64,000 nt of DNA from positions 1-64,000 of the forward strand of contig NZ_JAFBIL020000008.1 in the NCBI RefSeq assembly GCF_016809835.1. Direction: 5' to 3'. Position numbers and translations under genes: made by a program. The notes beneath the pieces are model-generated. The model had not been told where the DNA came from, ran no database searches, and saw only the letters and a program-made list of their open reading frames with translations. Below, piece by piece: positions 26,023 to 37,392 of this stretch. The stretch comes from Massilia soli. Its GTDB lineage: Bacteria; Pseudomonadota; Gammaproteobacteria; Burkholderiales; Burkholderiaceae_D. Numbering within the stretch: the first letter of the stretch is position 1; each line of letters opens with the position of its first letter.

Positions 26023-26697
26023 TCAGCCTTCCACTGCGAAGTCGAACGGGATGGTTTCGCCCGTCAGCGTGCCAGCCATGGCCGCGCGCACCGGTGCGAA
26101 CGAGCGGCGGTGCACCGGGCATGGGCCATGTTCGCGCAGGCGCTCCATGTGCATCGCGGTGCTGTATCCCTTGTGCTGGTCGAAGCCGTACTGCGGGTAC
26201 TGCGCGTGCAGCGCCACCAGCGCGGCGTCGCGCGCGGTTTTGGCGAGGATGGATGCGGCCGAAATCGCGTGCACCTTGTCGTCGCCTTCGATGATCGGAT
26301 GGCAGCGGATCGTCATCACCGGGCTGCGGTTGCCGTCGATGAGGGCGATCGTCGGCAGCGTCGACAAGGCTTCCACCGCGCGGCGCATCGCCAGCATGGT
26401 GGCCTGCAGGATGTTGATCGTGTCGATTTCCTCGTGCGAGCACTCGGCGATCGCCCAGGCGATCGCATTGGCCTTGATCAGCGGGGCCAGCTCGTCGCGC
26501 CGCTCGGCGGTCAGCTTCTTGGAGTCGCGCAGGCCGAGGATCGGACGGTCAGGGTGCAGGATCACCGCTGCGGCGAACACCGGGCCGGCCAGCGGGCCGC
26601 GGCCGGCCTCGTCGACGCCGCAGACGATATCGTCGGCCGTGAACGGCAACGCGTTCTTCTTCAGCCCAGGGTAAAAATTGACTTTCTTGGTTCTCAT
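26023..26697 (-). CDS. rnhB: Ribonuclease HII
   Basis: This 224-residue enzyme cuts RNA in RNA-DNA hybrids and at single ribonucleotides in DNA. The signature [20 protein letters not shown] gives the first catalytic Asp-Glu; further acidic residues occur in [25 protein letters not shown] and [11 protein letters not shown] 26697 overlaps the lpxB stop (ATGA); a longer frame to 26961 runs through lpxB and was rejected. The lpxA-lpxB-rnhB order is standard in proteobacteria. Confidence 0.96.
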   Translation of the reverse strand: MRTKKVNFYPGLKKNALPFTADDIVCGVDEAGRGPLAGPVFAAAVILHPDRPILGLRDSKKLTAERRDELAPLIKANAIAWAIAECSHEEIDTINILQATMLAMRRAVEALSTLPTIALIDGNRSPVMTIRCHPIIEGDDKVHAISAASILAKTARDAALVALHAQYPQYGFDQHKGYSTAMHMERLREHGPCPVHRRSFAPVRAAMAGTLTGETIPFDFAVEG

Positions 26698-27860
26698 GAT
26701 GCCTTGGACGATTGTATGACGCGCATGACGGCGGCGGCGCTTTCTTCCGCGCTGTTGCGCAGCAGGCTGTGGTGCATCTCGGTAAAGCGCTGGACCAGCT
26801 TCAGCCGGCCCGGCACGTCTTCCAGCTGCTGCCATACCGCCTCGGCCAGCGCCTGCGGCGTGGCGGCGTGCTGCAAAAATTCGGGTACCAGGAATTCGCG
26901 CGCCAGGATGTTCGGCAGCCCGATCCACGGCTGGTAGCCCATGTGGCGCATGATCTCCCATGAGGCGCGCATCACCTTGTAGGCGATCACCATCGGCTTC
27001 TTGAACAGCGCCACTTCCAGCGTCGCGGTGCCGGATGCGACCAGCACCGCATCGGCCGCCGCGATCGCGGTATGCGACTGGCCGTCGACCAGGTCGATCT
27101 GCACGTCCGACAGGCCCGCCTCGCGCACCAGCTGCATGAAGTACTGGCGCTGGCGCTCGCCGGCCATCGGCACCACAAAGCGCAGGCTTGGATCGCGCTT
27201 GGCCAGCAGGCTGACAGCGGCCACGAACGGCGCCGCCAGGTATTTGAGCTCGCCCATGCGGCTGCCCGGCATCACCGTGACCACCCGCGCATCTTCGGGG
27301 ATGCCAAGCTGGCGGCGCGCCGCCAGCTCGTCCGGCTCCATCGGGATCATCTCGGCCAGCGGATGGCCGATGTACGTCACCGGCACGCCAGCCTTCCGGT
27401 AGATCTCTTCCTCGAACGGGAAGATCACCAGCATGTGCGACACGGCCTTCTGGATCTTCTTGATGCGCCCGCCGCGCCAGGCCCAGATCTGCGGACTGAC
27501 GAAGTGCATGGTCGGGATGCCCGCTTCGCGCAGCTGCATCTCCAGCCCGAGGTTAAAGCCGGGATAATCGGCGCCGATGAATACATCCGGCTTGTCCGCA
27601 ATCAGGCGGTCGCGCAGCGTGTTCTGGATGGCCTTGATCTCGCGGTAGCGCGGGATGATCTCGAACAGGCCGCGCACGGTCAGCGTATCCATCGGTACGT
27701 CGGACACGAAACCCTGTTCGGCCATGCGCGGACCGCCAATGCCGTAAAAGCGTGCGTCGGGAAGATGCGGCCGCAGGCCTGCCAGGAGGCGCCCTGCGAG
27801 CATGTCGCCGGACACCTCGCCGGCGACGACGGCGACCGCTATGTCAGCGGACGATGCCAC
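26694..27860 (-). CDS. lpxB: Lipid-A-disaccharide synthase
   Basis: This 388-residue peripheral-membrane glycosyltransferase (GT19) joins UDP-2,3-diacylglucosamine and lipid X. Motifs: [20 protein letters not shown] at the front, [36 protein letters not shown], and the C-terminal [20 protein letters not shown]. Length matches (about 382). It overlaps lpxA by 17 bp and rnhB by 4 bp, so the three are translationally coupled. Confidence 0.97.
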   Translation of the reverse strand: MASSADIAVAVVAGEVSGDMLAGRLLAGLRPHLPDARFYGIGGPRMAEQGFVSDVPMDTLTVRGLFEIIPRYREIKAIQNTLRDRLIADKPDVFIGADYPGFNLGLEMQLREAGIPTMHFVSPQIWAWRGGRIKKIQKAVSHMLVIFPFEEEIYRKAGVPVTYIGHPLAEMIPMEPDELAARRQLGIPEDARVVTVMPGSRMGELKYLAAPFVAAVSLLAKRDPSLRFVVPMAGERQRQYFMQLVREAGLSDVQIDLVDGQSHTAIAAADAVLVASGTATLEVALFKKPMVIAYKVMRASWEIMRHMGYQPWIGLPNILAREFLVPEFLQHAATPQALAEAVWQQLEDVPGRLKLVQRFTEMHHSLLRNSAEESAAAVMRVIQSSKAS

Positions 27861-28632
27861 GGGTAGCGCTACCCAGGAAGTCCAGCATCGCGCCGACCTG
27901 CGTGGCCGCTTCCGGCATGTCGGCCTGCAGCTTCGCCAGCTCCGCCTTGGCTTCGTCCAGCGTCAGGTTGTTACGGTAGATAAGCTTGTAGGCCGCGCGG
28001 ATGCCGTCGATCTGGGCGCGCGTAAAGCCGCGCCGCTTCAGGCCTTCGATGTTGACGCCGCGCGCACCGGCCGGGTTGCCCGAGACAAGCACAAACGGCG
28101 GCACATCCTGCGTCAGGCTGGTGTACATGCCGACAAACGCATGCGCGCCGATTTTGCAGAACTGGTGCACGCCGGCGTAGCCAGACAGGATCGCCCAGTC
28201 GCCCACTTCGACGTGGCCGGCCAGCTGCGCATTGTTCGAGAAGATCGTGTTGCTGCCGACCTGGCAGTCATGCGCCAGGTGGACGTAGGCCGAGATCCAG
28301 TTATCGTTGCCCAGGCGGGTGACGCCCTGGTCCTGGGTGGTGCCCAGGTTGAAGGTGCAAAACTCGCGCACGGTGTTGCGGTCGCCCACTTCCAGCCGGG
28401 TCGGTTCGCCCGCCCACTTCTTGTCCTGCGGCGCGGCGCCGATCGACGAGAACTGGAAAAACTTGTTGTCTTCGCCGATCGTCGTGTGGCCTTCGACGAC
28501 CACGTGCGGGCCAACGACGGTACGCGCGCCGATCTGCACGTTCGGTCCGATGATCGAATACGCGCCGATCTCGACGGTGCTGTCGAGCTGCGCCTTCGGA
28601 TCGACAATCGCGGTTGGGTGGATCGTACTCAT
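27844..28632 (-). CDS. lpxA: UDP-GlcNAc acyltransferase
   Basis: This 262-residue left-handed beta-helix trimer catalyses the first step of lipid A synthesis, 3-O-acylation of UDP-GlcNAc with hydroxyacyl-ACP. Hexapeptide repeats run from IHPTAIVDPKAQLDSTVEIG on. The catalytic His lies in LAHDCQVGSNTIF, and the C-terminal helical part includes RGVNIEGLKRRGFTRAQI. ATG 28632 gives the canonical [10 protein letters not shown] start and overlaps the fabZ stop by one base; the frame extension to 28683 lies in fabZ. Confidence 0.97.
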   Translation of the reverse strand: MSTIHPTAIVDPKAQLDSTVEIGAYSIIGPNVQIGARTVVGPHVVVEGHTTIGEDNKFFQFSSIGAAPQDKKWAGEPTRLEVGDRNTVREFCTFNLGTTQDQGVTRLGNDNWISAYVHLAHDCQVGSNTIFSNNAQLAGHVEVGDWAILSGYAGVHQFCKIGAHAFVGMYTSLTQDVPPFVLVSGNPAGARGVNIEGLKRRGFTRAQIDGIRAAYKLIYRNNLTLDEAKAELAKLQADMPEAATQVGAMLDFLGSATRGIVR

Positions 28633-29120
28633 TACTGCCCCGCTGCTGGCTTGCTCGCGTCGTCGGTGGCGCGAATTGTGCACATCAGTTCAGCTTCCAG
28701 CGCCACGGCGCCGTCCACTGTGCCGACTGCCTTGTATTTCCAGATGCCGCGCGAGACCCGCAGGATCTCGACGTCCATCTTGAGCTGGTCGCCAGGACCG
28801 ACCGGACGCTTGAAACGCGCGTTGTCGATGCCGACGAAATACACCACCGAATTCTCATCCGGCTTGACGCCCATGGTCAGGAACGACAGCAGCGCGGCGG
28901 TCTGCGCCAGCGCTTCGATCATCAACACGCCCGGCATGACCGGCTTGTGCGGGAAGTGGCCGTTGAAAAACTCTTCGTTGACGGTGACGTTCTTGATCGC
29001 GGTGATCGACTTGTTCGCTTCCCAGGTCAGCACGCGGTCCACCAGCAGCAGCGGATAACGGTGCGGCAGCAGCGCCTTGATCTGGCAAATGTCGAGGGTC
29101 TTGTTTTCGGTAGTGGTCAT
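28632..29120 (-). CDS. fabZ: 3-hydroxyacyl-ACP dehydratase
   Basis: This 162-residue hotdog-fold enzyme dehydrates (3R)-hydroxyacyl-ACP in fatty acid elongation and competes with LpxA for hydroxyacyl-ACP. Active-site His is in [20 protein letters not shown], with the Glu in that block. [18 protein letters not shown] is the usual N-terminus. It overlaps lpxD by 4 bp and lpxA by 1 bp, the conserved lpxD-fabZ-lpxA arrangement. Confidence 0.97.
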   Translation of the reverse strand: MTTTENKTLDICQIKALLPHRYPLLLVDRVLTWEANKSITAIKNVTVNEEFFNGHFPHKPVMPGVLMIEALAQTAALLSFLTMGVKPDENSVVYFVGIDNARFKRPVGPGDQLKMDVEILRVSRGIWKYKAVGTVDGAVALEAELMCTIRATDDASKPAAGQ

Positions 29121-30166
29121 TTTTGTTCTGTCAGGGTTTTAATTGTTTTTTCCAGCGCGCGGATTTTATCGCGCATCGTGTCCAGGTTGCGAACAATCGC
29201 CGCGGTTTTTTCCCAGTCGGCGTTTTTCGCCAGCGGGTAGAAGCCGGTGTACTGTCCCGGCTCGGCGATCGAGCGCGACACCATGCTGCCCGACGAGATA
29301 TGCACGTGGTCTGCGATCGTCAGGTGGCCCAGCACCATCGCGGCGCCGCCGAAGGTGCAGTACTTGCCGATCTTTGCGCTGCCGGCCACGCCGACGCAGC
29401 CGGCCATCGCGGTATGCGCGCCGATGTGGCAGTTGTGGCCGATCTGGATCTGGTTGTCCAGCTTGACGCCGTCTTCGATGATGGTGTCGGCCAGCGCGCC
29501 GCGGTCGATGGTCGTGTTGGCCCCGATATCGACATCGTCGCCGATGACCACGCGCCCGGTTTGCGGAATCTTGATGTACACGCCGCCTTCATTGGCGAAG
29601 CCGAAGCCGTCGGTGCCGATCACCGCGCCCGAGTGGACGATGCCGCGCGCGCCGATCTGGCAGCCGGCATGGAAGGTCACGTTGGCGAACAGCTGTGTAT
29701 CGGCGCCGATGACGGCGTTCCGGCCGACGAAGCAGCCCGCGCCGATGACCGCGCCGGCGCCGATCCGCGCGCCCTCTTCCACCGTCGCATGCGGCCCCAC
29801 ATGGGCCGAAGGATCGACCGTGGCGCCGTCGGCGACATACGCGCTCGCATGCACGCCGGGCGCGGGCACGAACGCCGTCAGCGACTCGAAGTACTGCGCG
29901 GCGCGGGCAAAATAGGCGTACGGATTTTTGGTGACGATGCGCGCACCCGGGTAGGTCGCGCCAACGGTCTCGCTGTCGGCCGGCGACAGGATCAGGGCCG
30001 CGGCCCCGCTTTGCGCGGCTTGCGCGCGCAGTTTGCTATTGCTTAGGAAGCTGATGTGCGAAGCGCCTGCATCGGCCAGCGGCGCGATGCCCGTGACGTC
30101 GATATTCGGGTCACCCGCCAGCTCACCTCCCAAGCGTTCGACCAATTCACCCAGTCGAGTGCCCAT
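29117..30166 (-). CDS. lpxD: UDP-3-O-acylglucosamine N-acyltransferase
   Basis: This 349-residue enzyme adds the second hydroxyacyl chain in lipid A synthesis. The N-terminal uridine-binding domain ([40 protein letters not shown]) is followed by hexapeptide repeats. The catalytic His region is [20 protein letters not shown], and the C-terminal helix is [20 protein letters not shown]. It follows skp by 19 bp. Confidence 0.97.
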   Translation of the reverse strand: MGTRLGELVERLGGELAGDPNIDVTGIAPLADAGASHISFLSNSKLRAQAAQSGAAALILSPADSETVGATYPGARIVTKNPYAYFARAAQYFESLTAFVPAPGVHASAYVADGATVDPSAHVGPHATVEEGARIGAGAVIGAGCFVGRNAVIGADTQLFANVTFHAGCQIGARGIVHSGAVIGTDGFGFANEGGVYIKIPQTGRVVIGDDVDIGANTTIDRGALADTIIEDGVKLDNQIQIGHNCHIGAHTAMAGCVGVAGSAKIGKYCTFGGAAMVLGHLTIADHVHISSGSMVSRSIAEPGQYTGFYPLAKNADWEKTAAIVRNLDTMRDKIRALEKTIKTLTEQK

Positions 30167-30185
30167 CTGGTAGTTCCTGTTTCTG

Positions 30186-30704
30186 TTATTTGTCGAGTTG
30201 CTTCAAGATCTTGTCGGTGATGTCGATGCGTGGATTGAACCAGCCGGCCTCGTAGATGACGACGTCAAGCTGGTCCTGCGCGGCGATCTGTTCGATGATC
30301 TTGTATGCCTTGGTCGCGATGTTGGCGCGTTCTTCGTTCTTGCGCTGCATCAGGTCTTCACGATACTCGCGCTGCTTGCGCTGCACGTCTTTTTCCATGT
30401 CGATCAGCTCGCGGGTGCGCCGGGTACGGTCGATCTCCGTCATCTTCGGCGCTTCGCGCTCGAACTTTTCGGCCAGCGAACGCACGTTGTCGATTTGTTC
30501 GTTGATCGACTTGTCGCGCTTGGAGAACTCGGCTTCGATGCGTTCGTCCGCCTTTTTCGCCAGCTTCGATTCGGTCATCAGGCGTTCGGTCGCGACGTAG
30601 GCGATGCGGCTTCCGGCCGCCTGCGCATGCGCCTGGGCCAGCGGAACGGCGCACAGCGCAAACAGCAGCAGCTGTTTCGACATTGAGGTAAAGGCAGTTT
30701 TCAA
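30186..30704 (-). CDS. skp: OmpH/Skp-family periplasmic chaperone
   Basis: This 172-residue chaperone holds unfolded outer-membrane proteins before BamA inserts them. The signal peptide is [20 protein letters not shown]. The mature part is a long coiled coil ([40 protein letters not shown]) with a C-terminal beta strand ([20 protein letters not shown]). The start is set at TTG 30704 because GGAG lies six bases upstream. The longer frame from 30743 lacks an SD, and ATG 30683 would leave only a short basic N-region. It is between bamA and lpxD, its usual place. Confidence 0.93.
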   Translation of the reverse strand: MKTAFTSMSKQLLLFALCAVPLAQAHAQAAGSRIAYVATERLMTESKLAKKADERIEAEFSKRDKSINEQIDNVRSLAEKFEREAPKMTEIDRTRRTRELIDMEKDVQRKQREYREDLMQRKNEERANIATKAYKIIEQIAAQDQLDVVIYEAGWFNPRIDITDKILKQLDK

Positions 30705-30758
30705 CTTATTCTCCGCAATCTGATTGAAACGTCGCTGTCGCAAAGCGTGAGCACTGCG

Positions 30759-33095
30759 TCAGAACCCGGTACCCATCTGGAACTGGAAGCGCTCCAGGCG
30801 ATCGCCCGGCTTTGCGTTCAAAGGCTTAGCATAACTCAACTTGAGCGGGCCCACCGGCGAAATCCAGCTGATACCCAGGCCAGTCGAGAAACGCAGCTCG
30901 TTGGCGCGGATGGTCTGGCCTTCCTGGTAGACCTGGCCTGCGTCGAGGAAGCCGAACCAGCGCAGGCTGCGGTCAGGACCGCCGCCAGGGAATGGCATCT
31001 GCAATTCGGCGTTACCGATCACGCGCACCGCGCCGCCCAGGGCGTCGTTGGTGTTCGGGTCGACGATACCGAGCGAGGAGCTGACGTAGCCGCGTACCGA
31101 ACCGATACCGCCGCCGTAGAAGTTCTTGAAGACCGGGTACTTGTTACCGCGCAGGCCATGGCCGTAGTCGAACTCGCCCTTCAACGCCAGCGTGATCTTG
31201 TTGGTCAGCGGCTTGTACCACTGCTGCTCGTAGACGGCGCGGTAGTACTTGGCATCGCCGACCAGGTCGACCTCGAGGTTGGCGCGCTGATAGCGGCCAT
31301 AGGTCGGGGTGATCGCGCTGTCGCGGCTGTCGCGGCCCCACGCTGCCGTCAGAGGCAAGGCGTTGGTGGTGGCGGTACCGATGCCGTCGCGCGAATTACC
31401 GAACTGCGCGACGTATTCCTTGAAGCGGGTCGGGCTGGTCACGTCGGTTTCGATCTGGGTACGCTCCAGGCCTGCGCCGAAGTACACGGTATCGTATTCG
31501 GAGAACGGCACGCCGAACGACAGGCGTCCGCCGGTCTGCTTGACGGTGTAGCTGCCGATGTTCAGTGCAGGCGGGCGCATGGTGCGCAGGTACAGTTCGA
31601 ACGAGCGCGACACGCCATCGTCCGTGAAGTACGGATTGGTGTGCGAGAACGCGATCGTACGCAGGTAGCGGCTGGTGTTCAGCTCAAGGCCGACGGTGTT
31701 GCCGCTGCCGGCGAAGTTGGCCTGCTGGATCGACGCGGTAAAGGTGAACTTCTCGGCCTGCGAGAACGCGCCGCCGATCATGAAGTTACCGGTCGGCTTT
31801 TCGACCACGGTCAGGTTGACGTCGACCTGGTCCGACGTGCCCTGCGCTTCCGGCGTGTCGATCGTCACGTCCTTGAAGTAGCCAAGGCGGTCGACGCGGT
31901 CGCGCGACATCTTGATCTTGTTCGCGTCGTACCACGAACCTTCGAACTGGCGGAACTCGCGGCGGATGACTTCATCGCGGGTAACGGTGTTACCGGCGAT
32001 GTTCATGTGGCGCACGTAAGCGCGCTTGCCCGGATCGACGAAGAAGGTAAACGCCACTTCGCGCTTCTCGCGGTTCAGTTCCGGATTCGCGTTCACGTTG
32101 GCGAACGCGTAGCCGAAGGTGCCCATGCGGTCGGCGATCAGCTTGTTGCTGAGGGTGAGCAGCTCGCCCGAGTAAGGCTTGCCCGGCTTGAGCAGGACCA
32201 GCGACTTGATTTCCTCTTCACGGCCGAACATCTCCCCTTCAACCTTCACATCGGAGACGGTGTACTTCTCGCCTTCGGTGATGTTGATGGTCAGGTAGAT
32301 GTCCTTCTTGTCCGGAGTGATCGACACCTGGGTCGATTCGACGTTCGCTTCGAGGTAGCCGCGGTTCAGGTAGAACGACTTGATCGCTTCGATGTCGCCG
32401 GTCAGCTTGGTCTTCGAATACTGGTCTGCCTTGCTGTACCAGGTGAACCAGCCGCTCGTGTCCAGTTGCAGCAGCTGGCGCAGCTCCTTGTCCGAGAAGG
32501 TCTTGTTACCGACGATGTTGATCTGGCGGATGCGCGCGACGTCGCCTTCGTCGATGTTGAACATGACGGTGACGCGGTTACGCTCGATCGGCGTAACGGT
32601 GGTGGTGATCTTGACGCCGTACAGGCCGTGCGACAGGTACTGGCGCTTGAGCTCCTGCTCGGCGCGGTCGACCGAAGCCTTGTCGAAAATTTTCGCATCG
32701 CCGACGCCGATTTCCTTCAGCGCCTTGATCAGGATGTCCTTCTCGAATTCCTTGGCGCCGGTGAAGTCGACGTTGGCGATCGCCGGACGCTCTTCCACCA
32801 GCACGACCAGCACGCCGTTTTCTTCTTCGAGGCGCACGTCCTTGAAGAAGCCGGTGGCGTACAGCGCCTTGATCGCTGCGATGCTCTTGTCATCGTTGAA
32901 GGTTTCGCCGACGCGAACCGGCAGGTAGCTGAAGACGGTGCCGGCTTCGGTGCGCTGGATACCTTCGACGCGAATGTCCTTGACCACGAACGGTGCAACT
33001 GCAAACGCAGGTCCGGCGCACAGCACCACAACGGCGGCGCCGATCAGGCTGCGGCGAAAGAAAGGCAATGCGGAACGATCAGATTGTAATTTCAT
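30759..33095 (-). CDS. bamA: Outer membrane assembly factor BamA
   Basis: This 778-residue core of the BAM complex folds beta-barrels into the outer membrane. A signal peptide (LIGAAVVVLCAGPAFAVA) is followed by five POTRA domains (about 28-425; first FVVKDIRVEGIQRTEAGTVF) and a C-terminal 16-strand barrel. The barrel has the lid-lock motif region GGIGSVRGYVSSSLG, and the end LERFQFQMGTGF carries the terminal Phe signature. Length matches the family (about 800). It sits between rseP and skp as usual; sigma-E-type control is common in the family but no promoter is claimed. Confidence 0.98.
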   Translation of the reverse strand: MKLQSDRSALPFFRRSLIGAAVVVLCAGPAFAVAPFVVKDIRVEGIQRTEAGTVFSYLPVRVGETFNDDKSIAAIKALYATGFFKDVRLEEENGVLVVLVEERPAIANVDFTGAKEFEKDILIKALKEIGVGDAKIFDKASVDRAEQELKRQYLSHGLYGVKITTTVTPIERNRVTVMFNIDEGDVARIRQINIVGNKTFSDKELRQLLQLDTSGWFTWYSKADQYSKTKLTGDIEAIKSFYLNRGYLEANVESTQVSITPDKKDIYLTINITEGEKYTVSDVKVEGEMFGREEEIKSLVLLKPGKPYSGELLTLSNKLIADRMGTFGYAFANVNANPELNREKREVAFTFFVDPGKRAYVRHMNIAGNTVTRDEVIRREFRQFEGSWYDANKIKMSRDRVDRLGYFKDVTIDTPEAQGTSDQVDVNLTVVEKPTGNFMIGGAFSQAEKFTFTASIQQANFAGSGNTVGLELNTSRYLRTIAFSHTNPYFTDDGVSRSFELYLRTMRPPALNIGSYTVKQTGGRLSFGVPFSEYDTVYFGAGLERTQIETDVTSPTRFKEYVAQFGNSRDGIGTATTNALPLTAAWGRDSRDSAITPTYGRYQRANLEVDLVGDAKYYRAVYEQQWYKPLTNKITLALKGEFDYGHGLRGNKYPVFKNFYGGGIGSVRGYVSSSLGIVDPNTNDALGGAVRVIGNAELQMPFPGGGPDRSLRWFGFLDAGQVYQEGQTIRANELRFSTGLGISWISPVGPLKLSYAKPLNAKPGDRLERFQFQMGTGF

Positions 33096-33157
33096 CGGCT
33101 AAATCAAAGGGTCGATCAATAGGCACAATACGTTATTCGGGACTGCAGGCAGGGGCT

Positions 33158-34498
33158 TTACAGCAGCCGTGCCACGTCGTTGAAGACGGCTAGCGCCATC
33201 AGCATCACCAGCATGGCGACACCAGCGCGCTGCGCAAATTCGGCGATCCGCTCCGGCAAGGGGCGGCCGGTCAAAACTTCCAGCGAATAATACAGCAAAA
33301 GGCCACCATCCAGAACCGGAATTGGTAACAGATTCATCACGCCAAGACTGATGCTGATAGAGGCAATGAAGATCAGGAAGGTCACCACGCCCATGCGCGC
33401 GGTCTGGCCCGCGTAGTCGGCAATCGTGATCGGTCCGGTGACATTCTTGAGCGAGACATCGCCCATGATCATCTTGCCGATCATCTTGACAGTCATCGCG
33501 CTGGTGTCCCAGGTCTTGCGAACCGCCCTGCCCACCGCTTCCAGCGGGCCGGAACTGACCGTCACCAACTCCGGCGCCAGCGCCACTTCCGCCTTGATGC
33601 GGCCGAAACCGCTCTGGGGATCGCGCTCGGGAGTGACCGGAATCGTAAACAGGCGCCCGCCGCGATTGACGTCGACCTGCACCGTGCGTCCGCCGGCGGG
33701 GCGCAGCGCCTCGATGAAGGCGATGCCATCAAGGATCGGCTTGCCGTCGACCGACACCACCAGGTCGCCGCTTTCCAGGCCTGCGCTTTCGGCAGCGCCG
33801 CCCGGCAGGATCTTGCCCAGCACGGGCGCCGGACGCGCGACCGAAATGCCGACGGCGCCCAGCAGGTCGGCATCCGGATCGAGTCCGTCGAACGACGCGG
33901 CAGGCAGCTCGAAGCCTACACGGCCTTGCGACGGGCGCTCGACTTCCAGGCGCACGTCCTGCTTGTCCAGCGCCGACGAAATGACTTCCCAATTGAGCTC
34001 GGACCAGGCGCCGATTGGCTCGCCGTTGACAGCGACGATCTGGTCGCCGCCGCGCAGGCCGGCCTGCCAGGCAGCCGTGGTTTCACCCATCGCGCGAACG
34101 CGCGTGCCAGGTTCGGCGATGCCGTGCATGAACAGGCCGGCGAACACCACGATGGCGAGAATGAAGTTGGCGATCGGACCGGCGGCCACGATGGCGATGC
34201 GGCGCCACACGCTCTTGCGAGTGAATTCGCGCTCTTCGTCGTCCGGCGACAGCGGCGCTGCGTCCGGATCGCGGCTGTCGAGCATCTTGACGTAGCCGCC
34301 CAGCGGCAGCATCGACACAGCCCATTCGGTCTGGTCCTTGCCGAAGCGGCGCGACCAAACCACTTTGCCCATGCCGACCGAGAAGCGCAGAACCTTCACG
34401 CCGCACAGCCGCGCGACCGCGTAGTGGCCGAGTTCATGGAAGATGATCAGCGGCCCCAGTGCCAGCAGGAACGCGAGCACTGTCGTGATGAAGTTCAT
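33158..34498 (-). CDS. rseP: Site-2 protease RseP
   Basis: This 446-residue inner-membrane zinc metalloprotease completes regulated intramembrane cleavage of anti-sigma factors. The HExxH motif is in [20 protein letters not shown] (TM1), the third ligand in [20 protein letters not shown], and two PDZ domains lie about 110-200 and 210-290 ([20 protein letters not shown]). Length matches (about 450). It overlaps the dxr stop by 4 bp. Confidence 0.96.
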   Translation of the reverse strand: MNFITTVLAFLLALGPLIIFHELGHYAVARLCGVKVLRFSVGMGKVVWSRRFGKDQTEWAVSMLPLGGYVKMLDSRDPDAAPLSPDDEEREFTRKSVWRRIAIVAAGPIANFILAIVVFAGLFMHGIAEPGTRVRAMGETTAAWQAGLRGGDQIVAVNGEPIGAWSELNWEVISSALDKQDVRLEVERPSQGRVGFELPAASFDGLDPDADLLGAVGISVARPAPVLGKILPGGAAESAGLESGDLVVSVDGKPILDGIAFIEALRPAGGRTVQVDVNRGGRLFTIPVTPERDPQSGFGRIKAEVALAPELVTVSSGPLEAVGRAVRKTWDTSAMTVKMIGKMIMGDVSLKNVTGPITIADYAGQTARMGVVTFLIFIASISISLGVMNLLPIPVLDGGLLLYYSLEVLTGRPLPERIAEFAQRAGVAMLVMLMALAVFNDVARLL

Positions 34499-35676
34499 CG
34501 TTGTATGCCTGAGATGATGGTTTCGGCGGCGCTGCGCGCCCTGGCATCCTGCGCCATGACGGCCTCGATGCTGCTGGCGGCGCCATGGTCGTTTTCGTGC
34601 ATGACGCGCGCGATCACGCGGTCGATGTCGCGAAAGCCGATGCGGTGTTCAAGGAAGGCCTGCACCGCCACTTCGTTGGCGGCATTGAGCAGCGCCGGCG
34701 CGGTGCCGCCAGCCTCGAGCGCTTCGAAGGCGAGCGCCAGGCACGGGAAGCGCTGGAAGTCGGGCTTTTCGAACTGCAGCGTGCCGATGGCGGTCAGGTC
34801 CAGCTGCGCGACGCCGGACTCGATCCGTTCCGGGAACGCCAGCGCGTTGGCGATCGGGGTGCGCATGTCAGGGTTGCCCAGCTCGGCGATCACCGAACCG
34901 TCGACATAGGACACCATCGAATGGATCACGCTTTGCGGATGGATCACGACCTCGATCAGGTTCGCCGGCGCGCCGAACAGCCAGTGCGCCTCGATCACTT
35001 CGAGGCCCTTGTTCATCATGGTGGCCGAATCGACCGAGATTTTACGGCCCATCACCCAGTTCGGGTGCTTGCAGGCCTGGTCCGGCGTGACCGCTTCCAG
35101 CGTCTCGACGGCGCGCGCCAGGAACGGGCCGCCCGATGCGGTCAGCAGGATCTTGGCGACGCCGGCGCCGCGCGGCGAACGTGCATACGACTGCGGCAAC
35201 GACTGGAAGATCGCATTGTGTTCGCTGTCGATCGGCAGCAGGGTCGCGCCGTTCTCTTCGACCGCGTCCATGAACAGCTGGCCGGACATGACCAGCGCTT
35301 CCTTGTTCGCCAGCAGGATCTTCTTGCCGGCGCGGGCCGCGGCGAGCGTCGGCGCGAGGCCGGCGGCGCCGACGATCGCGGCCATCACGGTGTCGGTGTT
35401 GGGGCTGGAGGCGACGGCGCACAGCGCTTCCTCGCCATATGCCACCTCAGTGCGCAGGCCCTTTTCGCGCAGCAGCGCGGACAGTTTCTGCGCCGCTTCA
35501 GCCGTGCCCACCACGGCGTGCGCCGGCAGGAACTGCGCGCACTGGGCGGCCAGTTCGTCGACCTTGGCATGCGCGGTCAGCGCGAAGACTTTGTATTTGT
35601 CAGGGTGACGCGCGAGCACGTCCAGCGTCGACACGCCGATCGAGCCGGTCGCGCCAAGGATAGTGATGCTTTGCAT
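34495..35676 (-). CDS. dxr: DXP reductoisomerase
   Basis: This 393-residue NADPH enzyme converts DXP to MEP, the committed step of non-mevalonate isoprenoid synthesis. The Rossmann start is [20 protein letters not shown], the metal/substrate block is [13 protein letters not shown] with LTASGGPF, and the flap includes [20 protein letters not shown]. Length matches (about 398). The isoprenoid product supplies UppS, two genes downstream. Confidence 0.97.
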   Translation of the reverse strand: MQSITILGATGSIGVSTLDVLARHPDKYKVFALTAHAKVDELAAQCAQFLPAHAVVGTAEAAQKLSALLREKGLRTEVAYGEEALCAVASSPNTDTVMAAIVGAAGLAPTLAAARAGKKILLANKEALVMSGQLFMDAVEENGATLLPIDSEHNAIFQSLPQSYARSPRGAGVAKILLTASGGPFLARAVETLEAVTPDQACKHPNWVMGRKISVDSATMMNKGLEVIEAHWLFGAPANLIEVVIHPQSVIHSMVSYVDGSVIAELGNPDMRTPIANALAFPERIESGVAQLDLTAIGTLQFEKPDFQRFPCLALAFEALEAGGTAPALLNAANEVAVQAFLEHRIGFRDIDRVIARVMHENDHGAASSIEAVMAQDARARSAAETIISGIQR

Positions 35677-35687
35677 AGTGCGCCTTT

Positions 35688-36518
35688 TCAGAGCCAGGCG
35701 TCGATCAGCGCAGCGAACGGCAGGACCGGGACCAGTGCGTCGATCCGGTCAAGCACGCCGCCGTGGCCAGGCAGCAGGTTGCTGCTGTCCTTGACGCCGG
35801 CGCGGCGTTTGAGCATCGATTCGAACAGGTCGCCGACCACGCTGGCGGCGACGATCACGACCAGGATCGCCATGGCGGCAAGCCAGCCACGCGACGATTG
35901 AAGTTTGACGACGAAGGTGTCAGCCACCATCGGGTTGTCGGACAAAATGAGCGCGGCGGAGAACAGCAGCACGGCGATGCCGCCGCCGATCGCGCCTTCC
36001 CACGATTTTCCGGGCGAGATCGACGGCGCCAGCTTGCGCTTGCCGAAGGCCTTGCCCGAGAAGTAGGCGCCGATATCGGCCACCCACACCAGCGCCATCA
36101 CCGACAGCAGATACATCGGCGAGTGCTGGTAGAACACCACGATCGCGGCGAAGCAGCCGACCAGCGACAGACCGTATACGGTGCCCAGCAGCGTGTTGCC
36201 GAGGCCTTGCGGCGGCGGCAGGCCATGGCCAAGCGCCGGCACGAAGCGCACCAGCCAGATGGCGGCGCACAGCGCGAACCAGAACTGGGTCGACTGGTTG
36301 GTCTGGAACAGGAAAGTGTAGGCGAACGCGGCGCCCCAGAACAGCGCGATTGCGAACGCCTGCTTCTTGGACGAGCCGAACAGCTGGAAGGTTTCCCATA
36401 CTGCGGCGACCAGGAACAGCACGATCGCGGCGGCGAACAACGGGTAATAGCCGCCGAACAGGATGCCGAGCAGCGCGACGAGCAGGATGATGGCGGTGAT
36501 GACGCGGGTCTTGAGCAT
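35688..36518 (-). CDS. cdsA: Phosphatidate cytidylyltransferase
   Basis: This 276-residue polytopic membrane enzyme makes CDP-diacylglycerol, precursor of all phospholipids. About eight TM segments are seen. The signature region is [32 protein letters not shown], and [20 protein letters not shown] with [18 protein letters not shown] 36518 starts directly at TM1 ([20 protein letters not shown]) and overlaps the uppS stop by one base; the extension to 36668 lies in uppS and was rejected. Confidence 0.96.
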   Translation of the reverse strand: MLKTRVITAIILLVALLGILFGGYYPLFAAAIVLFLVAAVWETFQLFGSSKKQAFAIALFWGAAFAYTFLFQTNQSTQFWFALCAAIWLVRFVPALGHGLPPPQGLGNTLLGTVYGLSLVGCFAAIVVFYQHSPMYLLSVMALVWVADIGAYFSGKAFGKRKLAPSISPGKSWEGAIGGGIAVLLFSAALILSDNPMVADTFVVKLQSSRGWLAAMAILVVIVAASVVGDLFESMLKRRAGVKDSSNLLPGHGGVLDRIDALVPVLPFAALIDAWL

Positions 36519-37270
36519 TATGCGGTCTCTCCGGCCAGCTGGTCGCCGGTGCGGCCGAAGCGGCGCTCGCGCGACTGGTACGACGAAATGGCGGCGTCGA
36601 GGGCGTCGACGTCGAAATCGGGCCAGTAGGTATCGGTGAAGTACAGCTCCGAGTACGCCAGTTGCCACAGCAGGAAGTTGGAGATGCGCTCTTCGCCGCC
36701 GGTGCGGATGAACAGGTCGGGCTCGGGCGCGTAAGCCATCGCCAGGTGCTCGGCCAGCTGCTCTTCGGCGAAATCGGCCACGCCAGGGTTGGCGGCGACC
36801 ATTTTGTTGGTTGCCTGCATGATGTCCCAGCGGCCGCCATAGTTGGCGCAGATGGTGACGGTCAGGCGGGTATTGTTGGCGGTGCGGCGCTCTGCCGCGG
36901 CGATCATTTCTTGCAGCTTGGCATCGAAGCGCGACAGGTCGCCGACCACCTTCAGGCGGATGTTGTTCGCGTGCATTTTGGACACTTCGCGCTCGAGGGC
37001 GGTCACGAACAGGCGCATCAGCAGCGACACTTCTTCTTCCGGACGGCGCCAGTTCTCGGACGAGAACGCAAACAGGGTCAGGTACTCGATGCCGCGCAGC
37101 GCGCAGGCTTCCACCACGCCGCGTACGGCTTCGACGCCCTTGACGTGGCCAGCCACGCGCGGCATGAACCGTTTGGTCGCCCAGCGGCCGTTGCCGTCCA
37201 TGATGATGGCAACGTGGCGCGGCATGTTTGCCACTTCAGGGACTGCTGTCGTCGAACTCTTGAAAATCAT
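36518..37270 (-). CDS. uppS: Undecaprenyl pyrophosphate synthase
   Basis: This 250-residue cis-prenyltransferase elongates FPP to the C55 lipid carrier for peptidoglycan and O-antigen. Signature blocks: [16 protein letters not shown] (catalytic Asp), [15 protein letters not shown] and [23 protein letters not shown] 37270 has AGGAT just upstream; the longer frame to 37330 adds a low-complexity lead. A 122-bp gap separates it from frr. Confidence 0.96.
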   Translation of the reverse strand: MIFKSSTTAVPEVANMPRHVAIIMDGNGRWATKRFMPRVAGHVKGVEAVRGVVEACALRGIEYLTLFAFSSENWRRPEEEVSLLMRLFVTALEREVSKMHANNIRLKVVGDLSRFDAKLQEMIAAAERRTANNTRLTVTICANYGGRWDIMQATNKMVAANPGVADFAEEQLAEHLAMAYAPEPDLFIRTGGEERISNFLLWQLAYSELYFTDTYWPDFDVDALDAAISSYQSRERRFGRTGDQLAGETA

Positions 37271-37392
37271 AGATCCTGGGCCAGAAAAAACGTAGGGCGG
37301 GTAAGCGTGCCTGCCGCCGAGGCCGCGCACCTGCCGAGCATGCGTGCGTGGATGGCGGCACGTCCGTTCGGCGGGCCGCCAACCTGCAATTA

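Noticed and set aside
30747-33089. 780-codon plus-strand frame
   Set aside because: Antisense shadow of bamA; composition (His, Arg, Val-rich) is typical of such shadows.
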